A DNA stretch of 64,000 bases from Neoroseomonas rubea (GCF_016106015.1 NZ_JACADQ010000003.1:1-64000), one strand, 5' to 3'; numbered from the stretch's first letter, positions 8,079 to 16,845 are shown. Notes: generated by a model not told the origin, from the sequence alone. Numbers and translations are program-made.

Positions 8079-9131
8079 TCAGGCCGTGGCGCTGGTGATG
8101 GCGGCCTGCGCCTTCTGCACGAGCGGCATGCCGACCGTCTGCGCCCACTTGTCGAACACCGGGCGCGTCGCAGTCGCGAAGGCGGTCTTCTCCGCCGCAG
8201 TCAGCTCGGCCACCGAGACGCCGCGGCGGATGCATTCCTCGATCGCCGAGCGGTCGCCGCCGATGCCGATCCCCTTGCGGCTTTCGGCGATCTGCTTCTG
8301 CGCAGCTTCCCGCGCACAGGCGATGATCAGGTCGCGGTCCGCCGGCGCGAAGCTCTCCATCACCGACTTGGCGACGACGAAGGCGCCCGCATCGGCGACG
8401 TAGTTCCAGATCGTCAGATGCTTCTGCGCCAGCGTGTCCATACGGAAGGCAAGGAAGAGGTTGACCGGGTTCTCCTGCCCGTCCACCGCGCCGGTCGTGA
8501 GCGCGGGCTGCAGGTCGGCGAATGACATCTGCAGCGGGTTGGCGCCGAGGGCGGTGAAGATCTCGCTGAAGATGGCGCCAGCGGCGAAGCGGATCTTCAT
8601 GCCGCGCAGATCCTCGGGGCGGCGGACCTCGCGCTTGGAGTTGGAGAGTTCGCGGAAGCCGTTCTCACCCCAGGCGACCGGCACCACTTCCCGCGCGGCG
8701 AGGGCACGGAACAGATCCTGGCCGACCTCCCCGTTGATGATGGCGTCGAAGCCGCGATGGTCGCGCAGCAGGAAGGGCAGTGAGAAGAGGTTCATCTCGC
8801 GGATCTGCGGCGAGATGTTGATCGTGCTGAACACCGCCATGTCGATCACGCCCTGGCGCATGGCGACGAGCTCACGCGTCTGGTCGCCACCGACGAGCTG
8901 GCTGCCGGGATAGACCTTCATGTTGATTCGTCCGCCCGAGCGCTGGGTGACCAGGTCAGCCCAGTCGAAGGCGCCGCCGGAGAGCGGGATGGGCCGGTTG
9001 CCCACGACCGAAACCTTGTATTCCGGGCGGTACTGCTGCTGCGCGCGGACGCGCAGCGGGATGGCGAGGCTCGTGCCCGCGGCCGCGAGCAGGAGCGTGC
9101 GGCGCGAGCCGCGGAGGTGGGTTTCGGTCAT
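8079..9131 (-). CDS. dctP: TRAP transporter solute-binding protein (DctP family)
   Basis: 350 residues. The N-terminus has a twin-arginine-like leader, GSRRTLLLAAAGTSLAIP, with cleavage expected after RAQ near residue 31. The mature part carries the DctP fold, with GSQLVGGDQTRELVAMRQG, a central PLQMSFADLQPALTTGAVDGQENP and a C-terminal helix. The binding-site Arg is expected in the MKIRFAAG region (about residue 165). It captures an organic acid in the periplasm and feeds DctQM. The ATG at 9131 is the only start that leaves the signal peptide at the N-terminus. It is divergent from the acyl-CoA synthetase gene, with 148 bases between; a CoA-activated acid as ligand is a reasonable but unproven guess. 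Confidence 0.9.
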   Translation of the reverse strand: MTETHLRGSRRTLLLAAAGTSLAIPLRVRAQQQYRPEYKVSVVGNRPIPLSGGAFDWADLVTQRSGGRINMKVYPGSQLVGGDQTRELVAMRQGVIDMAVFSTINISPQIREMNLFSLPFLLRDHRGFDAIINGEVGQDLFRALAAREVVPVAWGENGFRELSNSKREVRRPEDLRGMKIRFAAGAIFSEIFTALGANPLQMSFADLQPALTTGAVDGQENPVNLFLAFRMDTLAQKHLTIWNYVADAGAFVVAKSVMESFAPADRDLIIACAREAAQKQIAESRKGIGIGGDRSAIEECIRRGVSVAELTAAEKTAFATATRPVFDKWAQTVGMPLVQKAQAAITSATA

Positions 9132-9212
9132 CTGGCGTCTCTCCCTGACGGATCGTTCATCTGCGCGCCCTGGGTGGCGCTTCCCGGCAGGATTGCCCGG
9201 GCACGGGCCGCG

Positions 9213-9236
9213 CCGCAAGCGCCGGCACGCTTGCGG
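9213..9236. promoter_or_regulatory. 9-bp perfect inverted repeat in a divergent promoter region
   Basis: CCGCAAGCG at 9213-9221 and CGCTTGCGG at 9228-9236 are perfect inverted copies with a 6-base spacer. The element lies in the 148-base gap between the TRAP dctP gene (minus) and the acyl-CoA synthetase gene (plus), 44 bases before the latter's start. It could be an operator for a dimeric regulator or an RNA hairpin in the leader. Confidence 0.4.
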
Positions 9237-9279
9237 GGTGGCGCGGGGCGCGGCAGACCACGGGGCGGAGGAAGCGCCG

Positions 9280-10842
9280 ATGATCCCGACCTCGAACCTC
9301 GCGAGCCTGCTGTTGCAGACGGCCTGGCGGCTGCCGGAGCGTCCCGCGCTGGTCTGGCGCGACCGGACGTGGCGCTGGGCCGAGGTCGCGGCGCGCGTCA
9401 CCGCGGCCGCGGCGGCGCTCCGGGCGAGGGGGATCGGCGCGGGCGACCGCGTCCTCGTCCATGCCCGCAACGGCAACGCCATCTTCGAATCCTGCTGGGC
9501 CTGCTGGCTGATCGGCGCGGTCTGGGTGCCGACGAACTTTCGCCTGAGCCCGCCGGAGGTTGCCTTCCTGGCGGCCAATGCCGGCTGCCGGGCGCATCTG
9601 TTCGACACCGGCTTCCCGGAGCATCGCGCGGCGGCGCGCGCGGAGAATGCGGCCTGCCTGCTGGAGGTTGCGGTGGGGGAGGGGGTGGGCCTGTCGTGGG
9701 AGGATCTGGTTGCGGAGGGATCAGCCGCGCGGGTGACGGAGACGGCGGCGGTGGATCGCGATCATCCGGCCTGGCTCTTCTACACCTCGGGCACCACGGG
9801 GCGGCCCAAGGGCGGCACGCTGACGCATGGGCAATTGGCCTTCGTCGTGGTGAACCACATCGCGGACCTGATGCCGGGGCTGAGCGAGCGCGACGCGTCG
9901 CTCGTGGTCGCGCCGCTGTCGCATGGCGCGGGCATCCACGCCATGGCGCAGGTGGCGCGCGGTTCGGTCTCGGTGCTGCTGCCAGGGGAGCGACTTGACG
10001 TGCCGGAGGCCTGGCGCCTCGTCGAGAAGCATCGGGTCAGCAACATGTTCACGGTGCCGACGATCCTGAACGCGCTGTGCCGTGACGCCAGCGTCGATGC
10101 CCACGACCATTCGAGCCTGCAGCACGTGATCTATGCCGGCGCGCCGATGTACCGGGAGGACCAGAAGCACGCGCTGCGCAAGCTCGGCCCCTGCCTGGTG
10201 CAGTATTTCGGCCTGGGAGAAGTGACCGGGAACATCACGGTCCTGCCGCCCGAATGGCACAGCCTGGAGGATGACCCGGCCTTCCCGATTGGGTCCTGCG
10301 GCTATCCGCGCACCGGGATCGAGGTCGCGATCCTCGACGCGCAGAACCGCCGGCTCGCGGCCGGCGAGACGGGTGAGATCTGCGTCCGCGGCCCCGCCGT
10401 GATGGCCGGTTATTTCGAGAACCCGACGGCGAACGAGAAGGCCTTCGCGGGAGGCTGGTTCCACACGGGCGACCTCGGTCATCTCGATGCGCGCGGTTTC
10501 CTCTACATCACGGGCCGGCAGTCGGACATGTACATCTCCGGCGGGTCGAACGTGTATCCGCGGGAGGTGGAGGAGGTGCTGCTGACGCATCCTTCCATCG
10601 CCGAGGCCTGCGTCGTCGGCGTGCCGCATGACAAGTGGGGCGAGGCCGGGGTTGCGGTGCTGGTGGCCGCGGAAGGCGCCGCGATCGACCCGGTTGCAGT
10701 CATGGCGCATCTCGATGGCCGGCTAGGTCGCTACAAGTGGCCGACGAGTATCGTGGTGTGGGATGCGCTGCCGCGCTCAGGCTACGGAAAGGTGCCCAAG
10801 AACGAGGTGAAGCGGCTCTTGCTCGAACGCGGCGACATCTGA
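9280..10842 (+). CDS. Acyl-CoA synthetase (AMP-forming, ANL superfamily)
   Basis: 520 residues, normal for a class I adenylate-forming acid-CoA ligase. The AMP-binding loop is FYTSGTTGRPKGGTLTHG (about 165-182). VQYFGLGEVTGNIT follows in the acyl/AMP region, then GWFHTGDLGHLDARGFLYI with the conserved Asp, the hinge, and the C-terminal domain, whose catalytic Lys lies in GYGKVPKNEVKR. It activates a carboxylic acid to its CoA thioester in the cytoplasm; chain length or ring type cannot be told. The ATG at 9280 has GCGGAGGAAG eight bases upstream; longer frames reach back over dctP. It shares a divergent promoter region with the TRAP operon, which may supply its acid. Confidence 0.88.
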   Translation: MIPTSNLASLLLQTAWRLPERPALVWRDRTWRWAEVAARVTAAAAALRARGIGAGDRVLVHARNGNAIFESCWACWLIGAVWVPTNFRLSPPEVAFLAANAGCRAHLFDTGFPEHRAAARAENAACLLEVAVGEGVGLSWEDLVAEGSAARVTETAAVDRDHPAWLFYTSGTTGRPKGGTLTHGQLAFVVVNHIADLMPGLSERDASLVVAPLSHGAGIHAMAQVARGSVSVLLPGERLDVPEAWRLVEKHRVSNMFTVPTILNALCRDASVDAHDHSSLQHVIYAGAPMYREDQKHALRKLGPCLVQYFGLGEVTGNITVLPPEWHSLEDDPAFPIGSCGYPRTGIEVAILDAQNRRLAAGETGEICVRGPAVMAGYFENPTANEKAFAGGWFHTGDLGHLDARGFLYITGRQSDMYISGGSNVYPREVEEVLLTHPSIAEACVVGVPHDKWGEAGVAVLVAAEGAAIDPVAVMAHLDGRLGRYKWPTSIVVWDALPRSGYGKVPKNEVKRLLLERGDI

Positions 10843-10883
10843 ACCGCGCGTCTGCGAGGGCGGAGTGGCAAGGAAGGGATGGG

Positions 10884-10912
10884 GGTTCGGGGGAGGTTCC
10901 CCTCCCCCGACC
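10884..10912. terminator. Rho-independent-like terminator between convergent genes
   Basis: CGGGGGAGG (10888-10896), loop TTCC, CCTCCCCCG (10901-10909), extended by T87-A10 and two G-C pairs around a bulged T. Downstream on the plus strand is TTCTGTTG, a modest T-rich tail. It sits 41 bases after the acyl-CoA synthetase stop and just beyond the stop of the convergent SDR gene, so it may serve both. Confidence 0.6.
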
Positions 10913-10921
10913 TTCTGTTGG

Positions 10922-11680
10922 TCAGCCGCGCCCTTCGAACGGCATCTTCGTCGCCTTGATGGTGAGCGTGAAGATGTTCGATTCCAGCGGCAGGTTCGCC
11001 ATGTGCAGGATGGCCTGCCCCACATGGTTCACGTCCATGGTCGGCTCGACGGCGACCGTCCCGTCAGCCTGCTTCACGCCCTGCGACATGCGGCGCGTCA
11101 TCGGCGTCGCGGCGTTGCCGATATCGATCTGCCCCGCGCAGATGTCGTACTTCCGGCCATCCAGCATCAGCGACTTGGTCAACCCAGTGATGGCGTGCTT
11201 CGTCGCCGTATAAGGCGCGCTGTCCGGTCGCGGCGTGTGCGCGCTGATCGAGCCGTTGTTGATGATGCGCCCGCCCTGGGGCGACTGGTCCTTCATAATG
11301 CGGAAGGCGGCCTGGGCACACAGGAACGAGCCGGTGAGGTTCACCGCGACGACGCGCGACCAGTCGGCGTAGGTCAGGTCCTCGAAGGGCATGCCCGGGA
11401 CGTTCTGGCCGGCGTTGTTGAAGAGCAGGTCGAGCCGGCCGAATTCCTTCTTCACCGCGCCGAACAGCGCATCGACCGCCGCCGGGTCCGCGACATCGGC
11501 GGGGATGGCGCGGGCGCGCGGGGCGGCGTCGCCGGCGAGGGCGATCGTCTCCTCCAGCGCCTCCTTGCGCCGGCCGGTCAGCACGACCGTCCAGCCGCCG
11601 CCGAGCAGGGCGAGGGCGGCGGCGCGGCCGACGCCGGTGCCGGCGCCCGTGACAACGGCGATCTTGGTTGGTGCACTCAT
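10922..11680 (-). CDS. Short-chain dehydrogenase/reductase
   Basis: 252 residues, classical SDR length. NAD(P) is bound through TGAGTGVG (about 10-17). NNAG lies at about 86-89; the catalytic Ser is in [12 protein letters not shown], and Tyr/Lys are in YTATKHA (Y-x3-K). The substrate loop includes the unusual stretch [23 protein letters not shown], seen in a subgroup of SDRs of unknown substrate. It should oxidise an alcohol or reduce a ketone in the cytoplasm. The start at 11680 gives [14 protein letters not shown] with the dinucleotide fold at the N-terminus, as expected. It is divergent from the alpha/beta hydrolase gene across 128 bases that hold two inverted repeats. Confidence 0.88.
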   Translation of the reverse strand: MSAPTKIAVVTGAGTGVGRAAALALLGGGWTVVLTGRRKEALEETIALAGDAAPRARAIPADVADPAAVDALFGAVKKEFGRLDLLFNNAGQNVPGMPFEDLTYADWSRVVAVNLTGSFLCAQAAFRIMKDQSPQGGRIINNGSISAHTPRPDSAPYTATKHAITGLTKSLMLDGRKYDICAGQIDIGNAATPMTRRMSQGVKQADGTVAVEPTMDVNHVGQAILHMANLPLESNIFTLTIKATKMPFEGRG

Positions 11681-11740
11681 GGTCGTTTCCCCGATGGCGT
11701 ACGTTGGATCTGCGGCAATGTGCGCGGGCCCGCTTTGGCT

Positions 11741-11756
11741 GGCAACGCCGGTTGCC
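11741..11756. promoter_or_regulatory. Inverted repeat GGCAAC-N4-GTTGCC
   Basis: Perfect 6-bp arms at 11741-11746 and 11751-11756, in the gap between divergent SDR and hydrolase genes. A possible operator half of a control region; no regulator gene is nearby. Confidence 0.3.
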
Positions 11757-11777
11757 GGGCCCTGCGGCTGCTGACAT

Positions 11778-11790
11778 CCTCGGTCCGAGG
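11778..11790. promoter_or_regulatory. Palindrome CCTCGG-T-CCGAGG
   Basis: A 13-base perfect palindrome around a central T, 18 bases before the hydrolase start and overlapping the upstream side of its GGCAGGAGGG ribosome binding site region. It could be an operator or a small hairpin affecting translation. Confidence 0.3.
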
Positions 11791-11808
11791 AGACGGCAGG
11801 AGGGTCGC

Positions 11809-13053
11809 ATGGCAGGCTGGCCGCAGGGCAGCGCATGGGAGAGCTTCGTTGCCCGCTGGCAGGCGGCCTGCGCCGAGGATGCGGTGCTCGCGGAATGGCG
11901 CCAGGGCGTCGCGGTACGCTTCGCGATCGTCAGCGGGGATGCACGCGCGGCGTTCGGGTTCGGTGGTGTGACCGGGCCGGAGACCTTCGCGCTGGAGGCG
12001 ACGCCGGAGATCTGGGCGAAGCACCTAGAACCGATCCCGCCGCGGCACCATCACGCGATCTTCGCCATGCGCCATCGCGTGCCTGGCTTCCGCGTGACCG
12101 GTGATGAGATCGAGTTCCTGCGCCACTGCCATGTCGCACGCCGCGTGCTCGAGGTCGGGCGTTGGCTGGTGCTGCGCGGGAACGGGCCGGTGCCGGCCTT
12201 CCCGCGACCGTCGCTGCCCACCGCGACCCGTGCCGATCCCGTGGGGCGCTACCTCGACGTACTGGCCGATGGGCGCGATTGGCGGCTCTATGCCGAGCAG
12301 GCGGGGCAGGGCAGGGACCTGCTGGTGCTGCACACCGCGGGAGCGGACAACCGCCAGGCGCACGGCCTGATGGCCGATCCCCGCATCACGAAGGACTGGC
12401 GCATCACCGCCTTCGATATGCCCTGGCATGGCAAGAGCCCGCCGCCTGCCGAGATGCCCGGCGCCTGGCGCCTGACGACGGATCGTTATGTCGAGATCAT
12501 CATGGGCGTGGTGAAGGCGGCGGGGCTAAAGCGCCCCGTGTTGCTCGGCGCTTCCATGTCGGGGGAGATCTGCCTCGAGGTGGCGCTGCGCCATCCGGAG
12601 GCCTTTTCCGCCATTATCGCCTGCGAGGCCTGCGAGCATGTGGCCGGTCGGCGCAGCCCCTGGGCGGACGATCCGCGGATCAACCAGGCGATCTTCGTGC
12701 CCGAATGGATCCATGGGTTGATGGCGCCGCAGAGCCCCGCGGAATGCGCGGCAGCCATCTGGTGGCACTATTCGCAGGGCGGCTACGCCACCTTCGACCG
12801 CGACATCGGCTTCTATTCGGGAGAATGGGACGCGCGCGAGAGGGTGCATCGGATCGACACCGCCCGCTGCCCTCTCTTCATGCTCACTGGCGAGTACGAC
12901 TACTCCTGCACGGCGGAGATGAGCGAGGCGACCGCGTTAAAGATCAAGGGCGCGCGCTTTACGCGGATGAACGGGATCGGCCACTTCCCGTTCACCGAGA
13001 ATCCCCCGCTCTTCGCCGAATACCTGCTGCCGATCCTGGCGGAGGTTCAGTAG
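11809..13053 (+). CDS. Alpha/beta hydrolase with N-terminal extension
   Basis: 414 residues: about 150 residues of unassigned N-terminal sequence, then an alpha/beta-hydrolase domain. Triad candidates are Ser249 in LLGASMSGE (the elbow reads G-x-S-x-S rather than G-x-S-x-G), Asp in LTGEYDYSC and His in [11 protein letters not shown] near the C-terminus. The oxyanion region is [10 protein letters not shown]. The N-terminal part contains a His-rich stretch, [13 protein letters not shown] (78-90), and shows no signal peptide. It probably hydrolyses an ester or a C-C bond in the cytoplasm. The ATG at 11809 follows GGCAGGAGGG. It converges with the next SDR gene, whose stop lies inside its last codons (seven-base overlap). 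Neighbouring SDRs and the ligase suggest one catabolic unit (inference). Confidence 0.78.
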   Translation: MAGWPQGSAWESFVARWQAACAEDAVLAEWRQGVAVRFAIVSGDARAAFGFGGVTGPETFALEATPEIWAKHLEPIPPRHHHAIFAMRHRVPGFRVTGDEIEFLRHCHVARRVLEVGRWLVLRGNGPVPAFPRPSLPTATRADPVGRYLDVLADGRDWRLYAEQAGQGRDLLVLHTAGADNRQAHGLMADPRITKDWRITAFDMPWHGKSPPPAEMPGAWRLTTDRYVEIIMGVVKAAGLKRPVLLGASMSGEICLEVALRHPEAFSAIIACEACEHVAGRRSPWADDPRINQAIFVPEWIHGLMAPQSPAECAAAIWWHYSQGGYATFDRDIGFYSGEWDARERVHRIDTARCPLFMLTGEYDYSCTAEMSEATALKIKGARFTRMNGIGHFPFTENPPLFAEYLLPILAEVQ

Positions 13054-13790
13054 ACGGCGCGCCCGCCGGAGATGTCGAAGACGCCACCGGTCGAGAAAGA
13101 GCACTCCTCGCTCGCCAGCCAGCAGGCCATGGCCGCGATCTCCTCCACCTTCACGAAGCGGTCCATCGGGATCTTGGATCGCATCCAGGCGATCTGATCC
13201 GGCGTCATCTGGCGGAACAGGTCGGTCTCGGCGGCGGCCGGTGTGATGCAGTTGGCCAGGACGCCGGTCTTCGCCAGTTCCTTGCCGAGCGACTTGGTGA
13301 AGCCGATCAGCCCCGCCTTGGAGGCGCTGTAGTGCGAGGCATTCGGATTGCCTTCCTTGCCCGCGATCGAGGCGATGTTGACCACCCGCCCATAACCCGC
13401 CGCGATCATGCCTGGCACGATGGCGCGGGTGACGAGATAAGGCGCGACTAGGTTCACCTCGACCACGCGTTTCCATTCTGCGACGGGCAGTTCCCAGGAC
13501 GGCGCGTTGCCCCCGGTGATGCCGGCGTTGTTGACCAGGATGTCGACCCGGCCATGGGCGGCGAGCGTCGCGGCATGGGCGGCGCCGATCGCCGCCTCGT
13601 CGGTCAGGTCGAGCACATGGGCGCTGGCGCGGCCGAGCGATGCCGCGACGGCTTCGGCGGCCGTGCGGTCCATGTCCCAGACCGCGACGGTCGCGCCCGA
13701 ATCGATGGCGCGTCGCGCGATCGCGAGCCCGATGCCGCGCGCCGCGCCGGTCACGACCGCCACGCGTCCTGCAAGGTCCAGCCTGTTCAT
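13047..13790 (-). CDS. Short-chain dehydrogenase/reductase (FabG-like)
   Basis: 247 residues, the classical FabG-type size. Cofactor motif TGAARGIGLA (14-23), NNAGITGGNAP, catalytic Ser in NIASIAGKEG, YSASKAG with Tyr/Lys, and the C-terminal SEECSFSTGGVFDISGG typical of 3-oxoacyl-ACP reductase-like SDRs. The cofactor is probably NAD, since an Asp (VAVWDMDR) follows the second strand. It likely acts on a hydroxy or oxo compound of the local pathway rather than in fatty acid synthesis, as no fab genes are near. The start at 13790 is followed by MNRLDLAGRVAVVTG. It is divergent from the second TRAP operon, with 149 bases between. Confidence 0.88.
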   Translation of the reverse strand: MNRLDLAGRVAVVTGAARGIGLAIARRAIDSGATVAVWDMDRTAAEAVAASLGRASAHVLDLTDEAAIGAAHAATLAAHGRVDILVNNAGITGGNAPSWELPVAEWKRVVEVNLVAPYLVTRAIVPGMIAAGYGRVVNIASIAGKEGNPNASHYSASKAGLIGFTKSLGKELAKTGVLANCITPAAAETDLFRQMTPDQIAWMRSKIPMDRFVKVEEIAAMACWLASEECSFSTGGVFDISGGRAVY

Positions 13791-13841
13791 GGGCGTCTCT
13801 CCTTTGATGCCACAGTCTCGCGCGGGCGTCCTGCGGCGAAA

Positions 13842-13917
13842 AGAGGCGGTAACCGTGCGGTTCCCAAGCCGGCGTTTCCGCCTCTATAGTCGGCCCACAG
13901 CCGGCACCAAGCCGGCG
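13842..13917 (+). promoter_or_regulatory. Probable promoter and operator region of the second TRAP operon
   Basis: A -35-like TTCCCA (13861-13866) and a -10-like TATAGT (13885-13890) are 18 bases apart, 50 bases before the dctP start. An 8-bp inverted repeat, AGAGGCGG (13842-13849) and CCGCCTCT (13878-13885), brackets the -35 box; inside it is AACCG-TG-CGGTT (13851-13862). An 11-base direct repeat, CCAAGCCGGCG, occurs at 13864-13874 and 13907-13917, 43 bases apart (about four helical turns), on either side of the -10. This looks like a regulated promoter. It is read by eye only. Confidence 0.4.
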
Positions 13918-13939
13918 CATCTGAGGGAGAATGCGATCC

Positions 13940-14944
13940 ATGAACCGTAGGCAATTGCTCGGTGGCGCGGCCGCCGGCGCAGCCCTGCTTGCCAGCCCGC
14001 ATGTCGCGCGCGCGCAGCAGGCCATCACGCTCAACGGCGCCGTCCAGTTCAATGACGATCATGTCTTCACCCGCGCGCTGGTGCGGTTCGAGGAACTGGT
14101 GAAGCAGTACTACACCGCAGGCCCGGTGAATTTCGTGCTCCACAAGAACTCCAGCCTCGGGCTCGAGAAGCAGTATTTCGAGTACATGTCCGCCGGCCGC
14201 GGCGCGGTCGATTACGGCATCGTCTCGCCCGCCCACATGTCCACCTTCAGCCGCGCCGCGCCCTTCGTCGACGCGCCCTTCCTGTTCCGCGACCTGGCGC
14301 ATTGGAACCAGGTGCTGGACCAGGACCTGTTCGGCCCGGTCGCGCAGGAGGTGGAGCGCCGCGCCCGCGTCGCGCTGATCGGCTATGCCGGCGGCGGCGT
14401 GCGCAACATCTTCGCCAACAAGCGTGTGACGAACATGGCGGAACTCCGTGGCCTCAAGGTCCGCGTGCAGGGCGCGCCGATCTGGTCGCGCACCTTCCAG
14501 GCGGCGGGAATGTCGCCCTCGGTCATCGCCTACAACGAGGTCTACAACGGCATCCAGAACAACGTCATCGAGGCCGGCGAGAACGAGGCCGCGGGCGTGG
14601 AGGCGATGCGCTTCTACGAGGTGGCGCCGAACCTGATCATGACCCAGCACGCGATCACGATCCGGCCCATCTGCTTCGCGACCCAGACGCTCGCGCGCCT
14701 GCCCGCTCCGCTGCAGGAGGCGGTCCGTCGCGCGGGCCGCGAGGCCGGCGTCTTCGGCCGCCAGGCCGAGAGCACCGAGGACGGGCAGAAGATCGAGGCG
14801 CTGGAGCGTGCCGGACGCCTGCGGCGCGTCGAGTTCACCGAGCGCGCCGCGCTCAAGCGCGCGGTCGACCCGGTCATGATCGCCTATGCGCGCGAGGTGG
14901 ACGCGGAAGGCATCTACACGCGCATCAACGCGATCTCGTCCTGA
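13940..14944 (+). CDS. dctP: TRAP transporter solute-binding protein (DctP family)
   Basis: 334 residues from the ATG at 13940. The leader MNRRQLLGGAAAGAALLASPHVARAQQ is a twin-arginine-type export signal with AxA cleavage at ARA. The mature domain has the DctP pattern, with LRGLKVRVQGAPIWSRTFQAAG (binding Arg region) and AYNEVYNGIQNNVIEAGENEAAG. I prefer 13940 over the in-frame ATG at 13931 because GAGGGAG lies ten bases before the former and is too close to the latter. It delivers a carboxylate-like solute to DctQM encoded downstream. The ligand is unknown. The conserved region differs from the first DctP in this window, so the two systems probably take different solutes. Confidence 0.9.
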   Translation: MNRRQLLGGAAAGAALLASPHVARAQQAITLNGAVQFNDDHVFTRALVRFEELVKQYYTAGPVNFVLHKNSSLGLEKQYFEYMSAGRGAVDYGIVSPAHMSTFSRAAPFVDAPFLFRDLAHWNQVLDQDLFGPVAQEVERRARVALIGYAGGGVRNIFANKRVTNMAELRGLKVRVQGAPIWSRTFQAAGMSPSVIAYNEVYNGIQNNVIEAGENEAAGVEAMRFYEVAPNLIMTQHAITIRPICFATQTLARLPAPLQEAVRRAGREAGVFGRQAESTEDGQKIEALERAGRLRRVEFTERAALKRAVDPVMIAYAREVDAEGIYTRINAISS

Positions 14945-14951
14945 TCGCGCG

Positions 14952-14979
14952 CGGCCGGGGGAGGTGCGTCCCCCGGCCG
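14952..14979 (+). terminator. Strong hairpin between dctP and dctQ (attenuator-like)
   Basis: CGGCCGGGGGA (14952-14962) and TCCCCCGGCCG (14969-14979) form an 11-bp perfect stem with loop GGTGCG. It starts 8 bases after the dctP stop. No T-tract follows. Such intercistronic hairpins commonly protect the 3' end of the receptor message or partly stop transcription, so that receptor is made in excess over permease. Confidence 0.55.
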
Positions 14980-15005
14980 ATGTCCTGCCTCGCCCGGAGC
15001 GAAAC

Positions 15006-15515
15006 ATGACCCCGACCGGCCTGCGCGGCGCGGTCCGACGGGCAGCCGACCTCTATGGCCGGCTGCTGTCCGGACTGCTCGCGATCTCCGTCCTTATCCT
15101 CGTCCTGCCGGTGACACTGCAGGTCGTCTCCCGGCAGACGAGCCTTCTGCCGCACTACATCTGGACGGAGGAGATGGCGCGCTTCCTGCTCGTCTACACC
15201 GTCATGATCGGGGCGATCGTCGGGCAGAGGGAGGGGATTCACTTCATCGTGGATCTGTGGCCGCGACTGACGGGCCGATTCCGGGCCTTCATGGACATCG
15301 TCTCCGGCCTGTTCGTGCTGACCTTCGGCGCCGTCTTCCTATGGTTCGGGATCGAGTTCGTGGATTTCGCCTGGTTCCGGATCAGCGAACTCGCGGAACT
15401 GCCGCTCTGGCTGATCCACCTGCCATGGCCCATCCTCGGGTTCTCCTGGCTGCTCTTCGCGGGCGAGAAGTTCGTCGATGACGTGCGCGTGCTCCTGCAC
15501 GGGGATGGCGCCTGA
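15006..15515 (+). CDS. dctQ: TRAP transporter small permease (DctQ family)
   Basis: 169 residues with four hydrophobic helices (about 20-40, 55-75, 90-115, 135-155). WTEEMARFLLVYTVMIGAIVGQREGIHF is the typical DctQ core, followed by a loop and WFGIEFVDFAWFRISE. The start at 15006 (GCGAAACATGACC) is chosen because upstream sequence in frame covers the intercistronic hairpin. The stop TGA overlaps the next ATG by one base (TGATG), coupling it to dctM. Confidence 0.88.
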   Translation: MTPTGLRGAVRRAADLYGRLLSGLLAISVLILVLPVTLQVVSRQTSLLPHYIWTEEMARFLLVYTVMIGAIVGQREGIHFIVDLWPRLTGRFRAFMDIVSGLFVLTFGAVFLWFGIEFVDFAWFRISELAELPLWLIHLPWPILGFSWLLFAGEKFVDDVRVLLHGDGA

Positions 15516-16834
15516 TGGGCGGGAACGCACTCGCGGCCTCCGAGGCCGCCTGGATCCTGTTCGGCGTCTTCTTCATCCTGCTGGCGCTGCGCGTTCCGGT
15601 CGCCGTCGCGCTCGGCCTCGCCTGCCTGCCCGTGCTGGTGCTGGAATCGCGCCTGGGGCCGATGGTCCTGATGCAGGAGACCTTCAACGCCTACAACTCC
15701 TTCATCCTGCTCGCCGTGCCTTTCTTCCTGCTGACCGCGAACCTGATGAATGTGGGCGGGATCACCGATCGGCTGATGCGGTTGTCACGATCGCTGGTCG
15801 GCCATTTTCCCGGCGGCCTGGCGCAGATCAACGTGGTGCTGTCCTTCTTCTTCGCAGGGATTTCCGGTTCATCCACCGCTGACGCCGCCTCCCAGTCGAA
15901 GATCTTCATCGAGGCGCAGCGGAAGGAGGGCTACGACGACAGCTTCTCGGTCGCCATCACCGCCGTCTCGGCGGTGCTCGCGGTGATCATCCCGCCCTCG
16001 ATCCTGATGATCGTCTGGGGCGGGGTGCTGACCGTATCGATCGGTGCGCTGTTCCTGGCCGGCATCGTGCCCGGCATCCTGATTGGCGCCGTGCAGATGG
16101 CGACCGTGCATGCCTACGCGAAGGCGCGCGGCTATCCGACCTATCCGCGCGCGGCCTGGGGAGAACTGCTCGCGGCCCTTGCCGTCTCGGTCCCGGCCCT
16201 GATGACGCCGCTGATCATCATTGGTGGCAAGGTCTTTGGCTGGTTCACCGCGACCGAGAGCGCCTGCATCGCGGTGCTCTACGCGGGCGCGCTCTCGCTG
16301 CTCGTCTATCGGGAGATGGGGCTGAAGGAACTCTGGGGCGCGCTTGGGGAGACGGGGCGCCTCGCTGCCGTCGCGCTGTTCTGCGTCGGCACCGCCTCGT
16401 GCTTCGGTTGGCTGCTCGCCTACTATAAGATCCCGGAGGCGATCCTGTCGGGTGTCTCCGCCTGGGGCATGGGGCGCATCGCGACCGGGTTCTTCATCGC
16501 CGCGGTGTTCCTCGTCGTCGGCTGCTTCCTCGATGCGATTCCCTCGATCATCATTGTCGGCGCCATCCTGCAGCCGCTGGCCGCCGGCGCCGGGATCGAC
16601 CCGGTGCATTTCGCGATGATCGGCATCGTCAGCCTGGCCTTCGGTCTCGTCACGCCACCCTATGGTCTGTGCCTGATGATCGCCTGCCATGTGGCGGGCA
16701 TGCGTATGATGGACGCGCTGCGCGATACGCTCATCATGCTGCTGCCGATGTTTGCGGTGCTGATGCTGATCATCGTCTGGCCCGACGTCGTGCTGTTCCT
16801 GCCGCGCCTCGTTTCGCCTGAATTCCTGGACTGA
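15515..16834 (+). CDS. dctM: TRAP transporter large permease (DctM family)
   Basis: 439 residues, about 12 membrane helices. It has LALRVPVAVALGLACLPV in the first helices, FFFAGISGSSTADAASQSKI (DctM signature), AVLAVIIPPSILMIVWG, and FGLVTPPYGLCLMIACHVAGM near the end. It completes the second TRAP importer. A stem-loop follows at 16846-16870, and then the glycosyltransferase operon begins, so transcription probably ends there. Confidence 0.92.
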   Translation: MGGNALAASEAAWILFGVFFILLALRVPVAVALGLACLPVLVLESRLGPMVLMQETFNAYNSFILLAVPFFLLTANLMNVGGITDRLMRLSRSLVGHFPGGLAQINVVLSFFFAGISGSSTADAASQSKIFIEAQRKEGYDDSFSVAITAVSAVLAVIIPPSILMIVWGGVLTVSIGALFLAGIVPGILIGAVQMATVHAYAKARGYPTYPRAAWGELLAALAVSVPALMTPLIIIGGKVFGWFTATESACIAVLYAGALSLLVYREMGLKELWGALGETGRLAAVALFCVGTASCFGWLLAYYKIPEAILSGVSAWGMGRIATGFFIAAVFLVVGCFLDAIPSIIIVGAILQPLAAGAGIDPVHFAMIGIVSLAFGLVTPPYGLCLMIACHVAGMRMMDALRDTLIMLLPMFAVLMLIIVWPDVVLFLPRLVSPEFLD

Positions 16835-16845
16835 GGATGTGCTCC

